Source: Flavobacterium sangjuense
GTDB lineage: Bacteria; Bacteroidota; Bacteroidia; Flavobacteriales; Flavobacteriaceae
Length of the DNA: 64,000 bases
Direction of reading: 5' to 3'
Assembly (NCBI RefSeq): GCF_004797125.1
Contig: NZ_CP038810.1
Coordinates: forward strand, 1,550,001-1,614,000
A program made the translations under genes and the position numbers. Below, in pieces: positions 44,021 to 51,529 of this stretch (positions are counted from its first letter, which is position 1; every line of letters starts with the position of its first letter). Below the pieces are notes generated by a model. The model ran no database searches. It worked only from the letters and a program-made list of their open reading frames with translations, and was not told the origin of the DNA.

Positions 44021-45121
44021 ATGATAGGTAAAGCGATAGATGGCCTGAAAAATTATGATAAAAAAGACATGCTGCTTTTTGGTTATCATCTGCTATTCAT
44101 TCTAATCGCATACAAATTAAGAGTTGACAGAGGTATTTCAGATGCCCATTTATACTGGGGAAAAAGTATTGATATCAATCAGCATTCGTGGTTTGATTTT
44201 GCCAATTACGGAACCAATTTTATTTTGTTTCTCAATTATCCGTTTATTAAATTGGGATTGCCTTTTTGGTTTGGTTTTTTGATGTACGGAATAATTGGTT
44301 TTTTGGGCATCAGGAAATTTATGGATTGGGCTTTTTTAGTCTTTGGAAAGCCATTGCAATACAAAGGATTTAATCTGTTGTATTTAGTTTTTTTTCTGCC
44401 AAACCTTCATTTTTGGACAGCTTCTTTGGGAAAAGAAGCACTTCTTTTTTGGGGAATCGCCAGTGTTTTTTACGCTATGGCTTCTCATAATTATAAAACT
44501 TTTAGTTTTGTTGTAGGCAGTTTATTGGTTTTGATTATCCGACCACATGTTGCTCTGATGTTATTAGCTGCTATAGCTTTGATCGTACTTTTTGACAGCA
44601 AGTATTCTTTAAAAAAGCGAATAGCGTTTTTCACTTTTGCTTTAGTATTTTTGTCAATGCTTTTGTATATGGTTTTCCAGTTGTCAAATATTCGTTATTG
44701 GAATTGGGAAAGAATCACCTATTTTAATGAGTATTCTATTTTATCGTTTAAAGGTTCAGGAACTTATGTTCCAATGCTGGAATACAATTATTTTTACAAA
44801 CTGTTCTCATTCAATTTCCGCCCTTTATTTTTTGACAGTATTAATGTTTGGACATTTTTCGGCAGTATAGAGAATTGTATAGTTCTTTTACTTCATGGCA
44901 TTGCATTGTTTTTTGTAGTGAAGTTTTATGCTAAAATTACTTTTGGGCAATGGCTGAAAATTGTTTTTTTATTTACCTTTATTGCTAGCCTGTTGTATGT
45001 GCAACGCTATGCTAACTTGGGTATTTTTATGCGGACAAAAATGATGTTTCAACCCTTCATGATGATTGCTTTACTCTTCATAATTAAGCAAGGCATAGCA
45101 TTTAAAAATTTAAAGGATTAG
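44021..45121 (+). CDS. Wzy-like polytopic membrane protein, copy B
   Basis: 366 residues from ATG 44021, 4 bp after the previous stop; an in-frame GTG at 43994 inside the previous gene is less likely. About ten hydrophobic segments. FLPNLHFWTASLGKEALLFWG, RPHVALML and FRPLFFDS match the same blocks in the protein encoded at 41858, though the large polar loop is shorter here (WNWERITYFNEYS). Likely a repeat-unit polymerase or a related membrane glycosyltransferase; the stop abuts the ATG of the next gene (TAGATG). Confidence 0.66.
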   Translation: MIGKAIDGLKNYDKKDMLLFGYHLLFILIAYKLRVDRGISDAHLYWGKSIDINQHSWFDFANYGTNFILFLNYPFIKLGLPFWFGFLMYGIIGFLGIRKFMDWAFLVFGKPLQYKGFNLLYLVFFLPNLHFWTASLGKEALLFWGIASVFYAMASHNYKTFSFVVGSLLVLIIRPHVALMLLAAIALIVLFDSKYSLKKRIAFFTFALVFLSMLLYMVFQLSNIRYWNWERITYFNEYSILSFKGSGTYVPMLEYNYFYKLFSFNFRPLFFDSINVWTFFGSIENCIVLLLHGIALFFVVKFYAKITFGQWLKIVFLFTFIASLLYVQRYANLGIFMRTKMMFQPFMMIALLFIIKQGIAFKNLKD

Positions 45122-46276
45122 ATGGAAAAACCCAAACTCATACGAATAACGACTGTTCCACTTTCTTTAGATAAATTATTGTCGGGGCAATTGAATTATA
45201 TGAATTCTTTCTACGAAGTAATTGCCATTTCCTCTGAAAAAGAATATTTAGAGAGAGTTGGCGAAAAAGAAAAAGTGCAAACTTTTCATCTTGAAATGTC
45301 CAGAAAAATAACGCCAATTCAAGATTTTCTGGCGGTTATTAAACTGTATCGTTTTTTGAAAGTAAATAAACCTCTGATAGTTCACACACATACACCAAAA
45401 GCAGGAATCGTTGGAATGTTAGCGTCAAAACTAGCTGGCATACCCTATAGATTTCATACTGTAGCCGGATTACCCTTACTTGAAACCAAAGGATTTAAAA
45501 GAACGCTTTTAGATTTTGTGGAAAAACTAACCTACAGCTGCGCTACCAAAGTGTATCCCAATTCACATGGATTATCAGACATTATATTAAAAAACAACTA
45601 TTGTTCAAACGCCAAATTGAAAGTAATTGCTAACGGAAGTTCTAACGGTATCGATACAGCTTATTTTAATCCAGACCTGTTTTCTAAGATTCAAAATTTG
45701 GAGCTAAAAGCAGCCTTGTCTATTTCAACTTCCGATTTTGTATTTGTATTTGTTGGTAGATTGGTGGCCGATAAAGGAATCAACGAAATGGTAGCCGCTT
45801 TCAAATTAGTAAATGAAAAATATCCGAATGCAAAGCTACTTTTAGTAGGAGATTATGAATCCGATTTAGATCCGTTATCACCTTTGACATTAGATCAAAT
45901 TAAAGCTAATGATGCTATCATAACAGTTGGTTTTCAAAGCGATGTTCGTCCTTATCTGGCTGTTGCACATGCTTTGGTTTTTCCAAGTTATCGTGAAGGA
46001 TTTCCCAATGTAGTGATGCAATCCGGGGCAATGGGTTTACCGTCAATAGTGTCGAATATCAATGGCTGCAATGAAATTATTGTTGAAGGCCAAAACGGAA
46101 CCATTATTCCGGTTAAAAATACTCATGCTATTATTGAGAAAATGGAAAAGCTAATTGATGACTCAGCATATTATACCTCGTTAAAAAATAATGCCAGAAG
46201 AATGATTGTTGAGCGTTATGAACAGAAAGTTGTTTGGTCCGCCATTATCGAAGAATACAGAAGTCAAAAAATATAG
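45122..46276 (+). CDS. GT4 family glycosyltransferase, PglA-like
   Basis: 384 residues. HTHTPKAGIVGMLASKLAGIP and the FHTVAGLPLLE stretch are typical of the PglA/WbnH-type GT4 enzymes that add the second sugar to lipid-linked bacillosamine or similar. The donor domain opens at VFVFVGRLVADKGINEM. In the REGFPNVVMQSGAMG motif the second Glu of E-x7-E is replaced by Gln. Its position immediately before the PglC-like gene suggests it acts right after chain initiation. That role is inferred. Confidence 0.8.
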   Translation: MEKPKLIRITTVPLSLDKLLSGQLNYMNSFYEVIAISSEKEYLERVGEKEKVQTFHLEMSRKITPIQDFLAVIKLYRFLKVNKPLIVHTHTPKAGIVGMLASKLAGIPYRFHTVAGLPLLETKGFKRTLLDFVEKLTYSCATKVYPNSHGLSDIILKNNYCSNAKLKVIANGSSNGIDTAYFNPDLFSKIQNLELKAALSISTSDFVFVFVGRLVADKGINEMVAAFKLVNEKYPNAKLLLVGDYESDLDPLSPLTLDQIKANDAIITVGFQSDVRPYLAVAHALVFPSYREGFPNVVMQSGAMGLPSIVSNINGCNEIIVEGQNGTIIPVKNTHAIIEKMEKLIDDSAYYTSLKNNARRMIVERYEQKVVWSAIIEEYRSQKI

Positions 46277-46296
46277 CTATTTTTGCCAAAAAAACA

Positions 46297-46899
46297 ATGT
46301 ATACAAGAATAGTAAAACCCATAGCCGATTTCTTCGCCGCTTTAATTGGTTTGATACTATTATCCCCTTTATTTCTACTAATTACCGTTTTACTCTTTAT
46401 TGCTAATAATGGAAAACCGTTCTTTTTTCAATTGCGTCCCGGAAAGAATGGTAAGATTTTTAAAATTGTCAAGTTCAAAACCATGAACGACAAAAAAGAT
46501 AGTAATGGGCAATTACTTTCTGACGCACAAAGGTTAACAGCAGTTGGGAGTTTTGTCCGCAAAACTTCTTTAGACGAAATGCCTCAATTAATTAATGTGT
46601 TGAAATGTGATATGAGTTTGGTTGGACCAAGACCTTTACTTACTAATTATGTGCATTTATATAGTGATTTTCAAAATCGGCGACATGAAGTCAAACCCGG
46701 AATTACCGGCTGGGCACAAGTAAATGGCAGAAATGCTATTTCCTGGGAGAAAAAATTTGAATATGATGTTTGGTATGTAGAACATATTTCTTTTATTTTG
46801 GATATGAAAATACTTTTTAAGACTGTCCTAAAAGTAATAAAAAGTGATGGTATTAATGCTGCTAATGCTGCTACAATTGAACCTTTTAATGGAGAATAG
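46297..46899 (+). CDS. pglC: PglC-type phosphoglycosyl transferase (initiating enzyme)
   Basis: 200 residues from ATG 46297, 20 bp after the previous stop; an open frame extends further upstream but within the neighbouring gene. A single N-terminal re-entrant hydrophobic helix (FFAALIGLILLSPLFLLITVL split by the LSP turn) is followed by the catalytic Asp-Glu pair D93-E94 in TSLDEMPQL, then VGPRPLL and the GITGWAQVNGR motif. Monotopic family members transfer phospho-diNAcBac or a similar phosphosugar from UDP to undecaprenyl phosphate. Together with PglD/E/F-like genes next door this gives the start of the glycan. Confidence 0.88.
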   Translation: MYTRIVKPIADFFAALIGLILLSPLFLLITVLLFIANNGKPFFFQLRPGKNGKIFKIVKFKTMNDKKDSNGQLLSDAQRLTAVGSFVRKTSLDEMPQLINVLKCDMSLVGPRPLLTNYVHLYSDFQNRRHEVKPGITGWAQVNGRNAISWEKKFEYDVWYVEHISFILDMKILFKTVLKVIKSDGINAANAATIEPFNGE

Positions 46900-47509
46900 C
46901 ATAACCTTATATGGCGCAAGCGGACACGGAAAAGTGATTATCGATATACTGAATGCAGTAGGAGTAAAGATTAAATCTGTAATTGATGACAATCCAAAAT
47001 CAGAATCTATTTTAGGGATTCCGGTTGCTAAAACCAGTGAGTATGATATGTCCTCTTTAGGGGAAACCATAATTTCTATTGGAAATAATAAAGTCAGAAA
47101 AAAGCTTTCTATATCTCTAAGCGCTAATTTTGCAAAAGCAGTGCATCCATCAGCAGTAATTTCTCCTAATTCAAGCATTGGGGAAGGAACTGTCGTCATG
47201 GCAAGAGTTGCGATAAATCCGGATGTGACTATCGGAAAACATTGTATTATCAATACTAATGCTACTGTTGAACACGATGCATTGATTGCCGATTTTGTGC
47301 ATATTTGCCCAGGAGTTTCCCTTGCTGGGGATGTTACTATAGGCGAAGGTACTCAAGTTGGAATTGGAGCAGCAGTCATACAGGGAATTTCAATTGGGAA
47401 ATGGGTTACCATTGGGGCAGGAGCAGTTATACTAAATGATATTCCGGATTATGCGGTTGTAGTAGGAAATCCGGGAAAAATAATAAAATACAATTCTATA
47501 AATGAATAA
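46889..47509 (+). CDS. pglD: PglD-like UDP-amino-sugar N-acetyltransferase
   Basis: 206 residues from ATG 46889, which overlaps the PglC-like gene by 11 bp; the longer in-frame extension is low-complexity Met/Leu/Asn sequence and not real. The N-terminal half has YGASGHGKVIID, and the C-terminal half is a left-handed beta-helix with catalytic-base candidate H129 in VEHDALIADF. PglD acetylates the 4-amino group of UDP-4-amino-4,6-dideoxy-GlcNAc using acetyl-CoA. The GASGHGKV motif and the neighbouring aminotransferase and dehydratase genes support this call more strongly than for the homolog at 32760. Confidence 0.86.
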   Translation: MENSITLYGASGHGKVIIDILNAVGVKIKSVIDDNPKSESILGIPVAKTSEYDMSSLGETIISIGNNKVRKKLSISLSANFAKAVHPSAVISPNSSIGEGTVVMARVAINPDVTIGKHCIINTNATVEHDALIADFVHICPGVSLAGDVTIGEGTQVGIGAAVIQGISIGKWVTIGAGAVILNDIPDYAVVVGNPGKIIKYNSINE

Positions 47510-48638
47510 TTCAAAAATATGGCTTTCCTCTCCGCATATGGGAGGTAATGAGCAGAAATATGTTAAAGAAGCTTTTGACACCAATTGGGTTGCTCCTCTT
47601 GGTCCAAACGTAAGCGGTTTTGAGCACGATTTAGAAAATTTCCAAAACGATGATGTATTCGTTGCAGCACTTAGTTCGGGAACTGCAGCTATTCATTTGG
47701 GATTGATTTTATTGGGAGTTCAGGCTGGTGATGAAGTTATTTGTCAAAGTTTTACTTTTTCAGCATCGGCTAACCCAATACTATATCTTGGTGCTACTCC
47801 GGTTTTTATTGATAGCGAAATTGACACTTGGAATATGTGTCCGATTGCTTTAGAACAAGCCATTGCTGATAGAATTTCAAAAGGTAAAAAACCAAAAGCA
47901 ATAATTCCGGTGCATTTGTATGGTATGCCATTTAAAGTTGATGAAATCAAAGCAATAGCCTTAAAATATGAAATCCCAATTCTTGAAGATAGTGCCGAAG
48001 CACTAGGAAGTACTTACAAAGGGAAAAAATGTGGCACTTTCGGTGACATTGGCGTTTTATCATTTAATGGTAATAAAATAATTACTACATCCGGCGGTGG
48101 CGCTTTGGTTACACATTCAAAAAAGGTAAAAGATAAAACAGTTTTTCTGGCAACACAGGCTCGGGATAATGCACCTCATTATCAGCACTCTGAAATTGGC
48201 TACAATTATAGGTTGAGTAATATTTGTGCCGGAATTGGAAGAGGTCAAATGGAAGTTTTAGAAAAGCATATAAATCTGAGACGCGAAATGCATGATTTTT
48301 ATGTTGATTTCTTTAAAGATATTGAAGGTGTTACCGTTTTTCAAGAGCCAAATGCTGATTTTTACTCTAATTTTTGGCTAAGCTGCATTGTCATCGATTC
48401 AGATAAACTAGGAAAAACAAGAGAAGAATTAAGGCTTGCACTGGAAGCTTCGAATATTGAATCCAGACCTTTGTGGAAGCCTATGCATTTGCAGCCTATA
48501 TTTTCTGACTATCCTTTTTATGGGAAAAAAGTTTCAGAACAGTTTTTTGAAAATGGTTTGTGTCTGCCGTCAGGCTCCAATTTGAATGAAGATGAAAAAG
48601 GAAGAATCACTAACGCACTTTCTCAATTTTTTAAATAA
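47502..48638 (+). CDS. pglE: PglE-like aminotransferase (DegT family)
   Basis: 378 residues. PLP lysine K192 is in NGNKIITTSGGG, the usual site in PglE/LegC-type enzymes that aminate the 4-keto sugar produced by PglF. WLSSPHMGGNEQKYVKEAFDTNWVAP split by polar turns at the N-terminus is the family signature for substrates bearing a UDP-2-acetamido-2,6-dideoxy-4-keto sugar. The gene overlaps the acetyltransferase gene by 8 bp. It is not closely related to the aminotransferase at 31687, so the locus has two different amination steps. Confidence 0.87.
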   Translation: MNNSKIWLSSPHMGGNEQKYVKEAFDTNWVAPLGPNVSGFEHDLENFQNDDVFVAALSSGTAAIHLGLILLGVQAGDEVICQSFTFSASANPILYLGATPVFIDSEIDTWNMCPIALEQAIADRISKGKKPKAIIPVHLYGMPFKVDEIKAIALKYEIPILEDSAEALGSTYKGKKCGTFGDIGVLSFNGNKIITTSGGGALVTHSKKVKDKTVFLATQARDNAPHYQHSEIGYNYRLSNICAGIGRGQMEVLEKHINLRREMHDFYVDFFKDIEGVTVFQEPNADFYSNFWLSCIVIDSDKLGKTREELRLALEASNIESRPLWKPMHLQPIFSDYPFYGKKVSEQFFENGLCLPSGSNLNEDEKGRITNALSQFFK

Positions 48639-48675
48639 TACTTTTGTCTAAAAATAAAAATAGACTATTTTAGTT

Positions 48676-48683
48676 TAAATTTG
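48676..48683 (+). promoter_or_regulatory. Possible -7 element of the PglF-like gene
   Basis: TAAATTTG fits TAnnTTTG and lies 17 nt before the ATG at 48700, but the nearest TTG upstream (48644) is about 29 nt away, too far for a standard -33 element. Confidence 0.3.
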
Positions 48684-48699
48684 TCGTTTACAAAAAAAT

Positions 48700-50646
48700 A
48701 TGAACCCTATTTCCAAGGTGCTTAAAGAAGCTATGTCCAGCAAAAGATTTCGTAATATTGGTTATTTACCAAGATGGATTATTTTTGCTATTGATGTATG
48801 TATCGTTGCTGTTGCTTGTGTAATTACGTTTGTTATTGTCCACAGTTTGAATGTTAAGCCCTATAATACGATTACGATTTTATCTCAATATGGTATAATT
48901 GTAGCAATAAATTCCATTTTTTTCATTTTTTTTAAAACCTACAGTGGGATAATAAGGCATTCCACTTTTATAGATGGAGTTAAGTTGTTAGTAGCTACTT
49001 CTACTTCCTATTTGGCCTTAATGGTTATTAACTATTCATTTCAAATTATAACGGGAAATAAATTATTACTTTCAACAGGATTATTTATTACGTATGTTAT
49101 TTCCTTTTTATTGCTTTTTCTTTTTAGAATTCTGGTCAAAAACTTTTTTGAAAAGTACCTGCAGGTTGAAGATAAGAAGCAACTAATAAGAGCTGTTATT
49201 TATGGAGCTGATGCTAATGCTATATCGGTTGCCAATGCGTTAAAAACAGAAAAGCCATCCCGATTTAATGTTGTTGCTTTTGTCGATAAATTCAAGCAGG
49301 ATAAAACCTCAAAGAGTATTCTTGATTTACCAATCATTAATCAAAATAGGAGCTTACATGTGATTTTGAGATCTGTCAATGCTGAATCGCTGATTATCGC
49401 TGAAAAGAGTCTGACAAAAGAAGAAACTATCGCGATTGTTGAAGAATGTCTGGAATATAACTTCAAAGTTTTTACAGTTCCGTTGATTACGGATTGGGAA
49501 GATCAAAAACAAATATCCAATCAATTGCAGCATTTTGCTATTGAAGATTTATTAGAAAGAAAACCAATTGTTTTAGATAATAATAAAATTTCAGCACAGA
49601 TTAAAGGCAAAAGAGTTATGATAACTGGCGGTGCCGGTTCTATAGGAAGTGAAATAGTTAGGCAGGTTATTAATTTTAGCCCATATAAAATAATTATTTT
49701 AGATCAGGCAGAATCACCATTGCATAGTTTGCATTTAGAAGTTTCGGAACTTTCAAACGATGTCAAAATTAGAACCGTCTTAACAGATGTAAAAGATTAT
49801 AACGCTTTAGAATCAGTTTTTGAAAAGTACAAACCTGATTTTGTTTATCATGCGGCTGCTTACAAACACGTTCCTCTGATGGAAGAAAATCCGTCACAAG
49901 CCATTTATACTAACGTAATCGGGACAAAAAATCTAGCTGATTTATCAAGCAAGTATCTTGTTGAGAAGTTTGTATTAATCTCTACCGACAAGGCTGTAAA
50001 TCCAAGTAGCGTTATGGGAGCCAGTAAACGTATTGCTGAAAAATACGTTCAATCCTTGAATTATCACCTTTTAAATTCAAAGAAAAAAATTACCACTAAA
50101 TTTATCACTACTAGATTTGGAAATGTTTTGGGTTCTAATGGTTCTATCGTTCCTTTGTTTACCAAGCAAATTCAGGAAGGAGGTCCAATTACTATTACAC
50201 ATCCCAAAATTATCAGGTATTTTATGACTATACCGGAAGCATGTCAACTTGTACTTGAAGCCGGAGCGATGGGTAATGGTGGTGAAATTTATATTTTTGA
50301 TATGGGTGAACCGGTTAAGATTATTGATTTGGCCAAAAAGATGATTCGTTTAGCAGGATTTATTCCGGATAAGGACATCAGTATTAAAATTATTGGATTG
50401 AGACCAGGAGAAAAGCTATTTGAAGAGTTGCTTAATGATACCTCAAAAACTTTGCCCACTCATAATATAAAAATAATGATAGCGCAGGATACTATCGATG
50501 ATTTTGAAGATGTAAGAGTGGCTATTACAGAATTAATTGCAACAGCTCAAAAAAAATCCAGTCAGGAAGTAGTAACCTTAATGAAAAAAATTGTTCCCGA
50601 ATTTAAGAGTATGAATTCAGAGTTTCAAGTTTTAGATATCGACTAA
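48700..50646 (+). CDS. pglF: PglF-like membrane-bound nucleotide-sugar 4,6-dehydratase
   Basis: 648 residues. Four N-terminal transmembrane segments (about 24-135) are followed by a Rossmann-like linker domain and a C-terminal extended SDR domain with NAD-binding GGAGSIG at 310-316. The active-site triad of this group is Thr-Asp-Lys (T429, D430, K431 in STDKAVNPSS), and the Tyr of the standard YxxxK is replaced by Met (M439, with K443), as in PglF and other configuration-retaining dehydratases. It converts UDP-GlcNAc to UDP-2-acetamido-2,6-dideoxy-4-keto-hexose, the first step of the bacillosamine route. The gene comes after pglC-D-E, in reverse of the pathway order. Confidence 0.9.
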   Translation: MNPISKVLKEAMSSKRFRNIGYLPRWIIFAIDVCIVAVACVITFVIVHSLNVKPYNTITILSQYGIIVAINSIFFIFFKTYSGIIRHSTFIDGVKLLVATSTSYLALMVINYSFQIITGNKLLLSTGLFITYVISFLLLFLFRILVKNFFEKYLQVEDKKQLIRAVIYGADANAISVANALKTEKPSRFNVVAFVDKFKQDKTSKSILDLPIINQNRSLHVILRSVNAESLIIAEKSLTKEETIAIVEECLEYNFKVFTVPLITDWEDQKQISNQLQHFAIEDLLERKPIVLDNNKISAQIKGKRVMITGGAGSIGSEIVRQVINFSPYKIIILDQAESPLHSLHLEVSELSNDVKIRTVLTDVKDYNALESVFEKYKPDFVYHAAAYKHVPLMEENPSQAIYTNVIGTKNLADLSSKYLVEKFVLISTDKAVNPSSVMGASKRIAEKYVQSLNYHLLNSKKKITTKFITTRFGNVLGSNGSIVPLFTKQIQEGGPITITHPKIIRYFMTIPEACQLVLEAGAMGNGGEIYIFDMGEPVKIIDLAKKMIRLAGFIPDKDISIKIIGLRPGEKLFEELLNDTSKTLPTHNIKIMIAQDTIDDFEDVRVAITELIATAQKKSSQEVVTLMKKIVPEFKSMNSEFQVLDID

Positions 50647-50693
50647 ATTGCTATTTAATGAATTTATCTATTCAAAAATATAAAATCAAATTG

Positions 50694-50733
50694 TAGCTTT
50701 GCGGCTTAAAAGTGAGCATTCTTTATAGTTTTG
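50694..50733 (+). promoter_or_regulatory. Candidate promoter elements upstream of the Wza-like gene
   Basis: Two TAnnTTTG matches, TAGCTTTG (50694-50701) and TAGTTTTG (50726-50733), lie in the 118-bp gap. The second is 31 nt before the ATG. No well-spaced TTG is seen for the first; the TTG within the first box is 24 nt before the second. Confidence 0.35.
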
Positions 50734-50764
50734 CTAAAAAAATCACATTGTAAATTATACCATA

Positions 50765-51526
50765 ATGATAAAAAAAATATTCTTATTGCTACTTACCCTC
50801 ACTATAGTTTCTTGTGCTAGTAAAAAAGACATTCTTTATTACCAAGATTTAAAAGATGGAACACAAGAATATATCAATTATTTACCAAGCTCCATTCAAA
50901 TCAACGATATATTATATATAAGAATATCAGCTTTAATTCCTGAATCTGCCGAACCTTTTAATATACAAATAGGCGCAAATGCAAACAATATAAACATGGA
51001 AACCTATAGAATTCAGGGCTATTTAGTTTCACAGGAAGGTTCTATTGTATTTCCAATATTGGGTACTATAAAATTGGCAGGAAAAAGCACTATTGAAGCA
51101 CAAAATTTGATAGCAAAAATGCTTAGTGACGGCGGTTATATAAAAGAACCAACTGTTAGTGTTAGAGTAATAAATAGTAAAATAACCGTTTTGGGAGAAG
51201 TTAAAAGCCCTGGTACTTATAGCTATGATGAACAGAATTTATCATTAAATCAAGCTATTGGTTTAGCTGGAGATTTGACTATAAACGGTGTGCGAAATGA
51301 TATAATGATAATACGGGAAGTCAATGGAGTGCGAACATACGCAAACGTTGATTTGACATCTTCTGATTGGTTTTCCAGCCCTTACTATTATGTTAAACAA
51401 AACGATATTATTATTGTGAATCCGAACGGACCAAAAATTAAAACAGCTGGTTATATAAACAGCCTCGGCTCTGCTTTAGGAATCATTTCGTTTGGTTTGA
51501 CACTTTATTTATTGTTAAAAAAATAA
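50765..51526 (+). CDS. wza: Polysaccharide export lipoprotein, Wza/BexD-like
   Basis: 253 residues. A lipoprotein signal is clear, with the lipobox Cys at 17 (LTIVSC). The N-terminal part (YYQDLKDG... INDILYIRISAL) is the PES domain and is followed by an SLBB domain (VTVLGEVKSPGTYSYDEQNLSLNQAI region, about 142-215). A hydrophobic segment near the C-terminus (about 231-250) would span the outer membrane. The product forms the outer-membrane exit for capsule or exopolysaccharide and works with the Wzc-like kinase encoded 3 bp downstream. Confidence 0.88.
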   Translation: MIKKIFLLLLTLTIVSCASKKDILYYQDLKDGTQEYINYLPSSIQINDILYIRISALIPESAEPFNIQIGANANNINMETYRIQGYLVSQEGSIVFPILGTIKLAGKSTIEAQNLIAKMLSDGGYIKEPTVSVRVINSKITVLGEVKSPGTYSYDEQNLSLNQAIGLAGDLTINGVRNDIMIIREVNGVRTYANVDLTSSDWFSSPYYYVKQNDIIIVNPNGPKIKTAGYINSLGSALGIISFGLTLYLLLKK

Positions 51527-51529
51527 TTA

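Noticed and set aside
46206..46406. Small plus-strand ORF bridging two glycan genes
   Set aside because: Different frame overlapping the end of a GT4 gene and the start of the PglC-like gene, both of which are clear.
46828..47253. Minus-strand ORF of 141 codons
   Set aside because: Antisense to the PglD-like gene, whose hexapeptide repeats and catalytic His are clear.
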